64,000 bases of DNA from Litoribrevibacter albus (GTDB taxonomy: Bacteria; Pseudomonadota; Gammaproteobacteria; Pseudomonadales; Litoribrevibacteraceae): assembly GCF_030159995.1 (NCBI RefSeq), contig NZ_BSNM01000003.1:434001-498000 (forward strand), written 5' to 3'. Position 1 is the stretch's first letter; each line of letters begins with the position of its first letter. The position numbers and the translations under genes were made by a program. Of this stretch, positions 42,611 through 53,024 are shown piece after piece. Under the pieces are notes generated by a model. That model was not told the origin of the DNA, searched no databases, and worked only from the letters and a program-made list of their open reading frames with translations.

Positions 42611-43780
42611 ATGATGAAGATTGCTGTGGCAGGGATTGGCTATGTTGGTTTGTCAAATGCTGTACTTCTGGCTCAACATAATGAAGTTGTTGCTGTTGAC
42701 TTAGTACAACAGCGAGTAGATATGATTAATGACAAAATATCTCCAATATCAGATGTTGAGATTGAACATTTTTTAGCTAATCACGATTTAGATCTGCTGG
42801 CTACAACGGACTCTAAGGCTGCCTACAAAGACGCCGATTTTGTGATTATTGCCACGCCTACGGATTATGATCCTGTAACTAACTATTTCAACACCTCTTC
42901 AGTTGAAGCGGTTATTCAGCAGGTACTGGATGTAAATCCCGATACTACGATGGTAATAAAATCTACGGTACCTGTTGGTTATACAAGAAATATCAGGGAA
43001 AAGTTTAATAGTGATAACATTATTTTTTCACCTGAGTTCCTAAGGGAAGGAAAAGCGCTCTACGATAATTTGTATCCGTCAAGAATTTTGGTTGGAGAGC
43101 AGTCTGCACGAGCAAAGGTTTTTGCCGATCTTCTTGTACAGGGTGCATTGAAAGAAAATATAGATACTTTATTTTTGGAGTCGACGGAAGCAGAAGCTGT
43201 TAAGCTCTTTGCAAATACGTATCTGGCAATGCGTGTATCATATTTCAATGAACTGGATACTTATGCTCAAGTTCATGGTTTAGATTCTCGTCAAATTATT
43301 GAGGGAGTTTGTTTAGATCCTAGAATAGGAAATCATTATAATAACCCTTCGTTTGGTTATGGTGGTTATTGTCTTCCAAAAGATACAAAGCAACTACGGG
43401 CAAATTATCAAGATGTTCCAAGTGATATTATTGGAGCTATTGTAGATTCAAATTCTACCCGAAAAGATTTCATTGCTGACACAATCATTTCGATGAATCC
43501 TTCAGTTGTTGGGATTTATCGTTTAGTTATGAAAACAGGGTCGGATAATTTTAGAGCTTCAGCTGTCCAGGGTGTGATGAAACGAATAAAGGCAAAAGGG
43601 ATTACTGTTGTCGTCTTTGAACCAGCATTGGATGAGCCAGAGTTCTTTCACTCAGATGTTATAACAGATCTTGAGCAATTCAAAAAGATGGCTGATGTGA
43701 TCATATCAAATCGTCAGGTTGACGAGTTATCTGATGTATCTCACAAGGTATTTACTCGCGATCTATTTAACAAAGACTAA
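42611..43780 (+). CDS. ugd: UDP-glucose 6-dehydrogenase
   Basis: This 389-residue enzyme oxidises UDP-glucose to UDP-glucuronate with two NAD+. The N-terminus [21 protein letters not shown] is the NAD-binding Rossmann turn, [26 protein letters not shown] forms the central helix, and [18 protein letters not shown] contains the catalytic cysteine. The length matches the short bacterial Ugd type (E. coli 388). It lets the exopolysaccharide contain glucuronic acid and hence be acidic. It is separated from galU by a terminator and followed by another terminator. Confidence 0.96.
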   Translation: MMKIAVAGIGYVGLSNAVLLAQHNEVVAVDLVQQRVDMINDKISPISDVEIEHFLANHDLDLLATTDSKAAYKDADFVIIATPTDYDPVTNYFNTSSVEAVIQQVLDVNPDTTMVIKSTVPVGYTRNIREKFNSDNIIFSPEFLREGKALYDNLYPSRILVGEQSARAKVFADLLVQGALKENIDTLFLESTEAEAVKLFANTYLAMRVSYFNELDTYAQVHGLDSRQIIEGVCLDPRIGNHYNNPSFGYGGYCLPKDTKQLRANYQDVPSDIIGAIVDSNSTRKDFIADTIISMNPSVVGIYRLVMKTGSDNFRASAVQGVMKRIKAKGITVVVFEPALDEPEFFHSDVITDLEQFKKMADVIISNRQVDELSDVSHKVFTRDLFNKD

Positions 43781-43799
43781 AGCTTCATATTCTTCAAAT

Positions 43800-43827
43800 A
43801 AAGCGAATCTCCAGGGATTCGCTTTTA
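43800..43827. terminator. Terminator between ugd and the metallopeptidase gene
   Basis: Arms aaagcgaatc and gattcgcttt enclose six bases, with A/T runs on both sides, so it can act on both converging units. Confidence 0.8.
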
Positions 43828-43842
43828 ATATCACTTCAACTT

Positions 43843-46245
43843 TTATAGCGTATGCTCTGTTATTTCATGGACGGCATTGTCTGACTTGGTTGCTCGTTTT
43901 TCCGCTTGTAGGCAATTGTAGGCCATAGATGCCGAGATTCGACTTGTTAGATAGAAAAGAAGTCGTCCTGTATTTTTGGCAAGGTAGTGTAGGTGGCTTG
44001 CTGAGTAATCTGCTTTTGGGTCGAAGTCTTCTACCCATTCTTTATACCACCACAGCAGGGATTGTGTTTGGTGATTGTTGATGACGATTTCGATTCTGGG
44101 GGCAAGAGACACAATGTTTTCCAAGGGTTCTTTAATAAAGGTTTTGTATCTTTGTATGAAGGGGGCTAAATCGTCCTCGTAAATGTCATCTTCCTCAAGC
44201 ATTTGTTCGAGAATCCACGTGTAGCGTCTTAAATCCAGCCAATAGTCTTCTGTTCGTTCCAGAAATTTGAAGAATTTAACTTGGCTTTTTAGGTGCGATT
44301 TCTCTTCAGTAGTCATTATCGGGATGATGTTGGCAATTCGCTGTGCCAAGCATACATCCACTTGTTTTAGTTTTTGTTTTGCGTTGTACCATTGTTGAGA
44401 TGCGTTTGATATTACATGGTCGCAATCGGCTATTGTTTTAAATGTCTTTTGTTCATCGTAAGGAAGAGGAAGGTCAGCTTCGAGGTAGATCTTTGCTAAA
44501 ATTGCTGTGGTGGTTGTACTTCTGCCGTCCCAATAGTCTGTATCAGCTTGTTCCCACAGTTCTTGGTGTTTTTTGAGCGCTTCAATTGTTGAACTTATAT
44601 TGGTTGGAGCCGGAAATTTATCTGGTAAGTAAAGGCATCGATAGGATGCTAATCCAAACTGAAACTCTTCTAGCGCACTCAACTCTTCATCTTCAAGTTG
44701 TTGTTCGCCAACGGCCTGTTCGTAGTCTATGTAAGTTGTATTTTGGTCGTTAAAGCCGCGAAGGCGGTACTCATTTGACGTGGTTGCGTGGCATAACTGT
44801 TCAAAGTTACCAAACAGCTCTTTAGCAGGTCCTTCGTCTGTCCATATAGGAGCGAATTCGTGGCTTTTGGCATGTTCAATTCGGTCGTTATCAGCGGGAT
44901 GTGAATCCCACCAATTAGTTGTGAGTTCGGACATGCGTTTTTGAATGTCGGATAGCGCGTCATTGGAGAGTTTTTTTGTTTCCTCTGCAATAGTTTCAGG
45001 AAGGTTGTTAATTAGTTTGTTTGAATTCCAGGTGTTTTGATTGATCTCATGGGCAAGAAAGTGACCGTAATCTGTTTTCCATAAAGCAAGCGCTGTTTGT
45101 TCAAAGTATGCGCTGCCTGAAATAAAGCACTCGTATTTATCCGCATCATATTCCATGTGTCTGGACATTGATCGGCAGATGAATAGATTCAGTTTGTAGA
45201 ACTGCTTTAGTAGCAGGCGGGACGCCTTAATAAACAGAAGGGTAAACCAGCATAGGAAGGAAAATGCGTTTTCCATTTCTTCCCATTCTTTTAGTCGTTC
45301 TTCCAATGGATCTTCTTGCCAAATTCTGGTGGCTAACCAAATAGAGACCGAATTGATTATGTAATTGGTCATCATTGCTGATGTTTGGGTGAAGTGGCCA
45401 AATTCATGGCTTAGTATTCCAACAATCTGCCTGCTATTCATACTGGCAATCAACGGTGTTCCAATCGTTAGAGTCAGCTCTCGTTTGAATAGGGACTTTA
45501 TACCTGCCTTAGGTGCAACGTAGGCATTGATATCGTTAGAAAGATATATTTCTGATGGATATGGCTGTTGGAAGCGGTCGCATAATGTTTCAACCAAATG
45601 AAAAAAAAGAGGGCTCTTCTTTTTATCTAAAAGTAGCCGGCCTCTTTGTCGCTTGTTTTTAAAGAGCATTGGTCGAATCAGAAAGAGTGTAAAGACACTT
45701 CCTAGAAAGACCGGTGTAATGTATGACCATATTTGGAAAATTATTGGAAGGCTCTTGAACCACCCGAAAGAGGTCAGGTTAATGGCGAGCCAATAGGTCG
45801 AGTAGGTACTTAGTCCAATTAAACTTAGATACAGTAATGGTGCAATTAATGAAAATAATAGCGTCGTAAATAAGCCAATTTTATAGCCCAATGAAAGCCT
45901 GAACTTTATAGGTGCACCTTGTAAAGTATTGGTTATATGTTGTTGTTTTTCTGTGAGTTGGGAGTTATGAATAAATAGCTTATGGGCTGCTGAGTGCTCT
46001 TCAATTATTTCTAATATTAGGCCGCATTTTAGAAACTCGGATTTAAAGTGTTTTGCTTTATCTAATGTTAACCCTTGCTTGATAATTTTAGGGCTTATAG
46101 TGAGTGTTCTGGCGGTGGTAGGGGATAGTTTAAATTTAACTGATAGAGCCTGTATCACCTCATTTTCTGAACTGGAGTCAGCAAGTTGAGCTGAGGAGGC
46201 GATTAAGTAGGTGCTGGTTTGTTTACTGCTGTCTTTCGGGGTCAT
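43843..46245 (-). CDS. Large M48-family membrane metallopeptidase
   Basis: This 800-residue protein carries the zinc-protease motif SHEFGHFTQTSAMM (HExxH) and a downstream ExxxD-like glutamate region (RHMEYDADKYE). Hydrophobic segments lie around residues 115-140, 150-165 and 175-190 before the peptidase domain, and another near 325-345. The first 90 residues look like a ribosomal L7/L12-C-terminal-type or similar small alpha-beta domain (VIQALSVKFKLSPTTARTL, KAKHFKSEFLKCGLILEII), and the last 350 residues are helical without a recognised domain. It is much larger than HtpX (about 290). It probably degrades or processes membrane or envelope proteins; the substrate is unknown. Confidence 0.82.
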   Translation of the reverse strand: MTPKDSSKQTSTYLIASSAQLADSSSENEVIQALSVKFKLSPTTARTLTISPKIIKQGLTLDKAKHFKSEFLKCGLILEIIEEHSAAHKLFIHNSQLTEKQQHITNTLQGAPIKFRLSLGYKIGLFTTLLFSLIAPLLYLSLIGLSTYSTYWLAINLTSFGWFKSLPIIFQIWSYITPVFLGSVFTLFLIRPMLFKNKRQRGRLLLDKKKSPLFFHLVETLCDRFQQPYPSEIYLSNDINAYVAPKAGIKSLFKRELTLTIGTPLIASMNSRQIVGILSHEFGHFTQTSAMMTNYIINSVSIWLATRIWQEDPLEERLKEWEEMENAFSFLCWFTLLFIKASRLLLKQFYKLNLFICRSMSRHMEYDADKYECFISGSAYFEQTALALWKTDYGHFLAHEINQNTWNSNKLINNLPETIAEETKKLSNDALSDIQKRMSELTTNWWDSHPADNDRIEHAKSHEFAPIWTDEGPAKELFGNFEQLCHATTSNEYRLRGFNDQNTTYIDYEQAVGEQQLEDEELSALEEFQFGLASYRCLYLPDKFPAPTNISSTIEALKKHQELWEQADTDYWDGRSTTTTAILAKIYLEADLPLPYDEQKTFKTIADCDHVISNASQQWYNAKQKLKQVDVCLAQRIANIIPIMTTEEKSHLKSQVKFFKFLERTEDYWLDLRRYTWILEQMLEEDDIYEDDLAPFIQRYKTFIKEPLENIVSLAPRIEIVINNHQTQSLLWWYKEWVEDFDPKADYSASHLHYLAKNTGRLLFYLTSRISASMAYNCLQAEKRATKSDNAVHEITEHTL

Positions 46246-46343
46246 GACTAATCTCTTTTTCGATATCCATTTCGAAGAGTTTTTAGGTTTTGTGTGCGCG
46301 TGTAATGCAGGAGAAGAAAAGCCGCTTAATCGCGGCTTAGATA

Positions 46344-47450
46344 TTAGGAATCTTTATTCTCTTCGAGTTGCTCTATAGGTGTAAGTTTAATGATCATGCC
46401 AAACTTGGGGTGGTCCAGATAATAAAGATCTTTCGAGTGTTTCATTATTCGGTCTTCTTTAATGTGGTAGACCTCATTGGTGATATAGCTAGAGCTATGC
46501 TGGTCTTCCTGATCCAGAATGTCCTCGTCGATATTTAGGCTAAATAATTTGAAATGATGCGGTTGAATACCTTGGTTTTCGAACGAGGTATCTTCATTTT
46601 GATCATCCATCGTTTCAGCTTGCTCAGTCTTAGGTAACAGTCCTGATGAAAGATCCAAGTTTAAAGGTTGATCGGTTTTTAAACTGTAGGTGTTCAGGAA
46701 AAGGTCTGCATAGGCATGAAGATATCTTTGTTTGCTTACCTTTAGGAACGCTTCAAATTCAGGCTGATCATCAAACCAGTTGCCGGCCACTAAATGCAGT
46801 GTAGGGGAGTCTTCTTTAGTTACTGTCGGTTGTTTCCAGGCAGTAGCAAGCAGTATCTGGTAGTTCTGGCTTTTTTCTAAGCGTGTTTGCGCGTCAGTCA
46901 GTAGTTCCAGAGGTTCTTGTTGGTAAGCGATATGAAGTTCGTTTTTTTGCGCTTCATTTCGTGCTGCACTTTCCGGGATGTGGGCCTGCGCGTTATCTTC
47001 ATTACTTCGGTCTGTCGGGTCTTCTGGCTTAGATATCTGATTAAAAGCGGATGACGAGGAATACACAAAATTGTGATGTTGAGCGCGAGTATAGTGTTGT
47101 TCCGGGTAGTCATAACCTTTTAGTGTAATTAACGGGGCAGGCGGGGTGAAGTCTGTGGTGTCCGGGAATTCTTCAGTAACACTATTAACTGTTTGTTTGA
47201 AGACAATGATTTCGACCTTGAACCAAGGGGCTGCGTTATCCTCTGCTTGTTCGGTGGCGTCGTTTTGTGTGTCGAGTTCAGACGGAATACTGGAGGCCGC
47301 TTGAGGGTTGGTGCGTTGGCGTTGCAGATCGCGAGTTAAGTCCTCTGCATTGATGTCGTTTTCAGCGGGACTCGACGTTTCTGCCGCGACCTGAAGGCTG
47401 AGAGACAAGCAGGCTGCCACGCATAACGAAGTGAGTGAGTTCAGTTTCAA
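46344..47450 (-). CDS. csiV: CsiV-family periplasmic protein
   Basis: This 368-residue protein has a signal peptide (LTSLCVAACLSLSLQVAA) and then PWFKVEIIVFKQTVNSVTEEFPD, the characteristic opening of the CsiV family, and a C-terminal KLFSLNIDEDILDQ...YHIKEDRIMKHSKDLYYLDHPKFGMIIKLTPI. In Vibrio cholerae, CsiV binds peptidoglycan and is needed for D-amino-acid-controlled DdcS/DacA-type activity; it is encoded beside mfd, as here. Between the two ends lies a long, acidic, low-complexity region that may vary among species. It follows mfd by three bases and is probably co-transcribed with it. Confidence 0.78.
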   Translation of the reverse strand: MKLNSLTSLCVAACLSLSLQVAAETSSPAENDINAEDLTRDLQRQRTNPQAASSIPSELDTQNDATEQAEDNAAPWFKVEIIVFKQTVNSVTEEFPDTTDFTPPAPLITLKGYDYPEQHYTRAQHHNFVYSSSSAFNQISKPEDPTDRSNEDNAQAHIPESAARNEAQKNELHIAYQQEPLELLTDAQTRLEKSQNYQILLATAWKQPTVTKEDSPTLHLVAGNWFDDQPEFEAFLKVSKQRYLHAYADLFLNTYSLKTDQPLNLDLSSGLLPKTEQAETMDDQNEDTSFENQGIQPHHFKLFSLNIDEDILDQEDQHSSSYITNEVYHIKEDRIMKHSKDLYYLDHPKFGMIIKLTPIEQLEENKDS

Positions 47451-47453
47451 AAG

Positions 47454-50400
47454 TTATTCCTTTGGTGCTAATTCGTTTAAAAGGGCATCCACTGCCTGGA
47501 AACGGCGTTCAGTTTTGTCCATATCTAACGTAAATTGCAACTGATTGCCACCTTGTAAACGATACTTCTGTGGTTGAGATTGCATCATAGTGACAATTTT
47601 GAAGGTGTCTACACTTGTGTCTGATGCGAAGTTCATTTTTCCAGATTTGGGGCCTGCTTCAATTTTTGTAATACCTAATGACTCGGCCTTGAATCGTAAT
47701 TCGGTCAGACGGAATAGATTTTTGGTGGCGTCAGGTAATAGACCAAAACGATCAACCAGTTCTACCTTCAGGTCATGCAACGATTCTTTGTCGCTGGCAT
47801 TAGAAATGCGCTTATAGATGATCAGGCGTTCATGTATATCTGGTAGGTATTCATTAGGAATTAATGCCGGAACCTTTAAGTTTACTTCTGTGGATTGCTG
47901 AAGTGGTTTGTCTAAGTTAGGTTCTTTACCTTCTTTGATGGATTTGACCGCGTCTTCCAGTAGCTCCATATAAAGGGTGAAACCAACCCCTTCGATCTGA
48001 CCGCTTTGATCTTCACCAAGCAGTTCACCAGCACCACGAATTTCAAGGTCATGGGTTGCTAATGTGAAGCCGGCACCTAAGGTGTCAGCAGCGCTGATGG
48101 CTTCAAGACGTTTCACGGCATCTTTCGTAATGCTTCTTGGCGGTGGTGTCATCAAATAGGCGTAAGCCTGGTGGTGAGAGCGCCCGACACGACCACGTAG
48201 TTGGTGGAGTTGAGCCAGTCCGAATTTGTCTGCACGCTCGATAATGATGGTGTTGGCATTGGGAACGTCAATACCGGTTTCGATAATGGTCGTACAAACA
48301 AGAATGTTGAATCGTCTGTGATAGAAGTCAGACATGATGCGTTCAAGTTCGGATTCTCGCATTTGCCCATGAGCGAATTCTACTCGGGCTTCTGGCATCA
48401 GGTCTCGAATGTCTTGAGTGACTTTCTCAATGGTCTTTACTTCGTTATGGAGTACATAAGCCTGACCGCCACGGAGTAGTTCACGGAGTAGGGCTTCTCT
48501 CATGGTGACATCGTCTTTCTGTCGAACGAAGGTTTTGACCGAGAGACGTTTTGCTGGTGGTGTGGCGATAATCGATAAATCGCGAATGCCAGACATAGAC
48601 ATGTTCAGCGTTCTTGGGATAGGCGTTGCAGTAAGCGTCAGAATATCAATATCTGAACGTAGTGATTTAAGCTTTTCCTTTTGTTGAACGCCAAATCGGT
48701 GTTCTTCATCAATGATGAGTAGCCCTAAATCTTTAAACTTCACGTCACCCTGAATGATCTTGTGGGTGCCCACAAGAATGTCGATTTTACCTTCCTCTAA
48801 TTGTTGGAGGGCGGTGTTTTGTTCTTTTGTGGTTTTGAAGCGAGATAGTACATCAACTTTTACCGGCCATTCCGCAAAGCGATCCCGGAAGCTTTCATAA
48901 TGCTGTTGCGCCAACAGTGTCGTAGGAACCAATACGGCCACTTGTTTTCCTGATTGAACAGCAACGAATGCAGCTCGCATGGCCACTTCAGTTTTACCAA
49001 ACCCTACGTCACCACACACCAGTCGGTCCATCGGGTTTGGCTTGTGCATGTCCTGAATAACGGCGTTGATAGCTTGTGCCTGATCCGGGGTTTCTTCAAA
49101 TGGGAAGCCTGCTGAAAACTGGCGATAGCTTTCGTCGGGCAATTCAAACATAAAGCCTTTCTTAGCGGCGCGGCGGGCATAAATGTCGAGCAGTTGAACG
49201 GCAGTGTCTCTGGCCTTTTCGGCGGCTTTACGTTTGGCTTGGCTCCAGCGTTCGGAGCCTAATTTGTTGATTGGCGCGTGTTCGTCATCGGCACCTGTAT
49301 AACGTGCAATCATATGCAGATTGTTTACAGGTACGTACAGTTTGGCGTTGTCGGCGTATTCCAATATCAGGAATTCATTGGCTTGGCCGTCCAGTTCAAT
49401 GGTTTCCAGACCTCGGTAGCGACCGACACCGTGATCCAAGTGGACGACTGGTGCGTCCATTTTAAGCTCGGTAAGGTTCTTGATGACCTGATCGCTGTGA
49501 TCTTCTGTCTTGGTGGTACGACGGCGTTGACTGACTGTGAAACCAAATAGCTCCTGTTCGGTGATGATGGCCAACTGTTGGGTGTCAAAAAGCACGCCTT
49601 TTGCCAAAGGTGCAACAAGCAGTTGTACAGTTTTCTTTTCAGTAAAAGAGAGGTCTTTCCAGTGGTCGATATTCTGAGTGGAAACGCCCGCTGCTTTCAG
49701 AGATTCTGCGAGTGTTTCTCTTCGACCGGGGGAATCAGGAATTAATACCACGGTGCCATCATAATCCTTGGAGAATTGAATGATGCGGCTGTAGGGTTCT
49801 GTCAGTCGATGATCAACACTTAGATCTGGTGCCGTTGAAACAGGTAGGTTTATTCGCCCTTGCTGTTCCTCGATCGGGTTTTCGGATAGAGAAATTCGTT
49901 GGAAGCTCTTGATTTGAGCAAGCAAGTCGCCTGGTCTTAGGTACAGTTCTGCAGGAGGCAAAATCGGACGCTCAATATCGTAACGCAAACTTTCGAAACG
50001 TTGATCAATGTCGTTCCAGAATTTTTCAATATGCTCGTTCAGTTGGCTGAAACTGAAGATGCAGGTGTTTTTTGGCAGATAATCTACCAAAGAACTCATT
50101 TCTGCATTGTCGGATGCCTGAAAAAACAGAGGTTGGTAATATTCAATGCCTGACGGAATGAGGTTGTTTTGTAAGTCTTTCAGTAAGGGTGCTTTATGCG
50201 ATTGTTCAAATGTTTCTCGGAATAATTTACGAAAGGCTGAAAGGCTCTCTTCATTGCAAGGGAATTCCCGTGCGGGCAGTAGATTGACTTGGTCAAACTT
50301 ATCAATCGATCTCTGGCTTTCAGGATCAAAGCTTCGAACGCTTTCGATTTCATCGTCAAACAGCTCGATTCGGTAGGGGAGATCATGCCCCATTGGAAAG

Positions 50401-50921
50401 AGATCGATGATCGAACCGCGAATGGAAAATTCACCATGCTCATATACGGTATCGACGTGTTGATAGCCTGCGTGAGCTAGTCGTTCTTTAAGGCGGTCGA
50501 GTTTTAATAAGCTGCCGACATTGATAGAAAAGACAAACTTTCCAATGAAAGAGTTTGGCGGAACCTTCTGCATTAGCGTTTGAGCAGAAATAACAAGCAC
50601 GCCCTGAGTTGTCTGCCCTAGATTGTTGAGTGTCTTTAAGCGCTCGGAAATGATGTCTTGATGCGGTGAAAACGTATCGTAGGGCAAGGTCTCCCAGTCA
50701 GGGAAGTTCAAGACCGGAAGATTTCCCTGAGAAAAGAATTCTAACTCTTGGCTTAGGATATTGGCTTGGCTGTTGTTGTCTGTAATCACCAATCCAAAGC
50801 CGTTAACCTTCTGCAGTGTTTGAGCAATTAGCAAAGCAGCGGATGACCCAACTACGTTGCCATACCGTTTGTGGTCCGAGGATTGAGGTTCTTTTATCAA
50901 GTCTGCAGAGTTAAACAGCAT
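47454..50921 (-). CDS. mfd: Transcription-repair coupling factor
   Basis: This 1155-residue protein has all Mfd parts: a UvrB-like N-terminal region, the RNA polymerase-interacting domain (DAPVVHLDHGVGRYRGLE), the helicase core with Walker A (CGDVGFGKTEVAMRAAF), DEEHRFGVQQKE, TATPIPRTL, TTIIETGIDVPNANT and QLRGRVGRS, and a C-terminal regulatory domain. It removes stalled RNA polymerase from lesions and recruits UvrA. The length is standard (E. coli 1148). It is transcribed with csiV, divergently from gap across 423 bases. Confidence 0.97.
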   Translation of the reverse strand: MLFNSADLIKEPQSSDHKRYGNVVGSSAALLIAQTLQKVNGFGLVITDNNSQANILSQELEFFSQGNLPVLNFPDWETLPYDTFSPHQDIISERLKTLNNLGQTTQGVLVISAQTLMQKVPPNSFIGKFVFSINVGSLLKLDRLKERLAHAGYQHVDTVYEHGEFSIRGSIIDLFPMGHDLPYRIELFDDEIESVRSFDPESQRSIDKFDQVNLLPAREFPCNEESLSAFRKLFRETFEQSHKAPLLKDLQNNLIPSGIEYYQPLFFQASDNAEMSSLVDYLPKNTCIFSFSQLNEHIEKFWNDIDQRFESLRYDIERPILPPAELYLRPGDLLAQIKSFQRISLSENPIEEQQGRINLPVSTAPDLSVDHRLTEPYSRIIQFSKDYDGTVVLIPDSPGRRETLAESLKAAGVSTQNIDHWKDLSFTEKKTVQLLVAPLAKGVLFDTQQLAIITEQELFGFTVSQRRRTTKTEDHSDQVIKNLTELKMDAPVVHLDHGVGRYRGLETIELDGQANEFLILEYADNAKLYVPVNNLHMIARYTGADDEHAPINKLGSERWSQAKRKAAEKARDTAVQLLDIYARRAAKKGFMFELPDESYRQFSAGFPFEETPDQAQAINAVIQDMHKPNPMDRLVCGDVGFGKTEVAMRAAFVAVQSGKQVAVLVPTTLLAQQHYESFRDRFAEWPVKVDVLSRFKTTKEQNTALQQLEEGKIDILVGTHKIIQGDVKFKDLGLLIIDEEHRFGVQQKEKLKSLRSDIDILTLTATPIPRTLNMSMSGIRDLSIIATPPAKRLSVKTFVRQKDDVTMREALLRELLRGGQAYVLHNEVKTIEKVTQDIRDLMPEARVEFAHGQMRESELERIMSDFYHRRFNILVCTTIIETGIDVPNANTIIIERADKFGLAQLHQLRGRVGRSHHQAYAYLMTPPPRSITKDAVKRLEAISAADTLGAGFTLATHDLEIRGAGELLGEDQSGQIEGVGFTLYMELLEDAVKSIKEGKEPNLDKPLQQSTEVNLKVPALIPNEYLPDIHERLIIYKRISNASDKESLHDLKVELVDRFGLLPDATKNLFRLTELRFKAESLGITKIEAGPKSGKMNFASDTSVDTFKIVTMMQSQPQKYRLQGGNQLQFTLDMDKTERRFQAVDALLNELAPKE

Positions 50922-51344
50922 AGAGTTTTTAAGCCTTGTATGGATTCAGCATGTATATGATGAAAGCTGAATTGTCCTTTGTGTTAGATGTTACTTTTCC
51001 GATCAATGGATGCACTATTGACTGACTTTATGTCATTGGAAGCTGCATTCTACCTAATTGAGGGGCTGGTTCCAGTGTTTGGTCGTTCATAAAATTCCGT
51101 AATTATTTGCTCTGACGCAAGTTAATTGAAAGAGGTGGGGCAATTCAGGCCAACAAAGTTGCGTTTTGATACCTAAAAAAAGATAATAGGCGCGATTTTT
51201 TACCGGTCGATCAGATATTAGGCGAGTTTGTTGGTTCAAATTAGTCTAAATTAGCAGCTCTGATGGATTGGATTCATTTACCTAAATGCTTGGTCTCAAA
51301 GGGTTTGATTCTAGGCTTAAGTCGCTTGTTTAAAAGGTGCCGTC
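50922..51344. other. 423-base intergenic region between mfd and gap
   Basis: Divergent promoters of mfd and gap must lie here. I found no open frame with a convincing ribosome binding site, no clear hairpin terminator and no known operator. The 300 bases nearest gap are AT-rich. Confidence 0.5.
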
Positions 51345-52793
51345 GTGACTGATATCGCAGAAACTCATTTTTCTGATTGGAAAAATCGTGAAGAAATAGC
51401 AGAAACTATGATCCCGCTTGTGGGTAAATTAAGCCGTGATCGTAACGTTATTGCTACGGTTTATGGTCGCTCTCTAGTAAATCGTTCTGTAATTCATATC
51501 TTAAAAGCACATCGTGCAGCTCGTCGTATTGAGACTTCTGAGTTGTCAGTTGCGGACAGTTTGAAAGTAGTTCAAGCAATTCTTGAACTTGGTATCCGTA
51601 ATGCGCGTATTGATATTGGTAAGCTTGGCTATCGTTTGAGCAAGCAACCTGAAGGCACTGATGCGGTTGAGTATGTAAAAGCTGAGTTGTCTGAGTTAGG
51701 CGATACTTCTAATGTTAAACAAGAAGGTCGTGATGTTGTTCTTTATGGTTTCGGTCGTATTGGTCGTTTGTTGGCTCGTATTCTTATCGAAAAGGCAGGC
51801 AGCGGTGAGAACACCCGTCTACGCGCAATCGTAGTTCGTCAAGGTAAAGGTAATGACCTTGAGAAGCGTGCGAGCTTGTTGCGTCGTGACTCTGTGCACG
51901 GTTCTTTCCAAGGTACGATCACTGTTGATGAAGAAAACTGCGGTATCATCGCAAACGGCAACTTCATTAAAGTAATCTACTCAAGTGCTCCTGATACAGT
52001 TGATTACGAGTCGTATGGCATCAAAGACGCGATCATCGTGGACAACACTGGTAAGTGGCGTGATGTTGAAGGTCTTTCTTTGCACCTTCAGGCAAAAGGC
52101 GCTTCTAAGGCGATTCTGACTGCACCTGGTAAAGGTGACATGAAGAACATCGTTTATGGTATCAACAGTGACTCTATCGAAGAGTCTGATAAGTTGATCT
52201 CTGCGGCTTCTTGTACAACCAATGCTATTACACCTGTTCTGAAAGCAATTAACGATGAGTTCGGTATTGAGCATGGTCACGTTGAGACTGTTCACTCATA
52301 CACTAACGACCAGAACTTGATTGATAACTACCATAGTGCTGATCGTCGTGGTCGTTCTGCGCCACTAAACATGGTTATCACTGAAACGGGTGCAGCGAAA
52401 GCAGTATCCAAAGCGCTTCCAGAAATGGCTGGTAAGCTGACTGGTAACGCGATTCGTGTTCCTACTCCAAACGTTTCTATGGCAATCCTGAATCTTTCTC
52501 TTAAGAAAGAGACAACGACTGAAGAGATCAATGCGTATCTACGTCGTACTGCTTTGTACTCTGAATTACAACAGCAGATTGACTATGTTGATTCTCCTGA
52601 AGTTGTATCTTCTGATTTCGTTGGTTCTCGTAAGGCAGGTATCGTTGATGGTAAAGCAACGATCGTGAATGGTGATAAAGCTGTTCTTTATGTTTGGTAT
52701 GACAACGAGTTTGGTTACAGCTGTCAGGTTGTTCGCATTCTTGAGCAAGTTGCTGGATGCAAATTCCCTGAATATCCGTTGGATAAAAAGTAA
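51345..52793 (+). CDS. gap: Glyceraldehyde-3-phosphate dehydrogenase, long form
   Basis: This 482-residue enzyme starts at GTG 51345. The catalytic domain begins near residue 125 (VVLYGFGRIGRLLARILIEKA, the NAD-binding turn) and has the active-site SAASCTTNAITPVL and the conserved YDNEFGYSCQVVR at the end. It is about 140 residues longer than canonical GAPDH because of an N-terminal helical domain (NREEIAETMIPLVGKLSRDRNVIATVYGRSLVN region). This long form is known from Pseudomonas and relatives, where it lies beside nqr as here. It acts in glycolysis/gluconeogenesis; the extension's role is not known to me. A hairpin terminator follows. Confidence 0.93.
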   Translation: MTDIAETHFSDWKNREEIAETMIPLVGKLSRDRNVIATVYGRSLVNRSVIHILKAHRAARRIETSELSVADSLKVVQAILELGIRNARIDIGKLGYRLSKQPEGTDAVEYVKAELSELGDTSNVKQEGRDVVLYGFGRIGRLLARILIEKAGSGENTRLRAIVVRQGKGNDLEKRASLLRRDSVHGSFQGTITVDEENCGIIANGNFIKVIYSSAPDTVDYESYGIKDAIIVDNTGKWRDVEGLSLHLQAKGASKAILTAPGKGDMKNIVYGINSDSIEESDKLISAASCTTNAITPVLKAINDEFGIEHGHVETVHSYTNDQNLIDNYHSADRRGRSAPLNMVITETGAAKAVSKALPEMAGKLTGNAIRVPTPNVSMAILNLSLKKETTTEEINAYLRRTALYSELQQQIDYVDSPEVVSSDFVGSRKAGIVDGKATIVNGDKAVLYVWYDNEFGYSCQVVRILEQVAGCKFPEYPLDKK

Positions 52794-52846
52794 GCAATAG
52801 CATGAAAGGGGCTTAGTTAGTGTAAGCCCTATATTCTGCTAGTCTT

Positions 52847-52884
52847 AAAGGCCATAAGCTGGATGCAGCTTATGGCCTTTTTTG
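52847..52884 (+). terminator. Rho-independent terminator after gap
   Basis: Fourteen-base arms (aaaggccataagct and agcttatggccttt) enclose six bases, followed by a T-run. It insulates gap from the nqr operon. Confidence 0.92.
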
Positions 52885-52949
52885 TTGGTTGTTTAAAAAC
52901 TGATCTTCGCCATTGATTTATAACAAAAATAGTCAAAGGAGGTAGTGTA

Positions 52950-53024
52950 ATGCTGGTTTCCTTTCGCTATAATTTCGCAGATTTTTGGGTGGGGGAAACC
53001 CCGAAAAGTATACTAGCGTGCTAA
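52950..53024 (+). CDS. Possible 24-residue leader peptide of the nqr operon
   Basis: A perfect ribosome binding site AAAGGAGG (52935-52942) lies seven bases before an ATG that opens a 24-codon frame (MLVSFRYNFADFWVGETPKS, then ILAC). It ends 55 bases before nqrA. A small hairpin (ggggaaacccc) lies within the frame and an inverted TACTCA/TGAGTA follows it at 53026-53046, so translation of this frame could influence nqrA expression. However, a TATAAT at 52968-52973 lies inside the frame; if that is the promoter, the peptide would not be in the nqr transcript. Confidence 0.4.
   Translation: MLVSFRYNFADFWVGETPKSILAC

Noticed and set aside
52968-52973. TATAAT as the definite nqr promoter
   Set aside because: No -35 or extended -10 sequence supports it, so I kept it only as an alternative to the leader-peptide interpretation.
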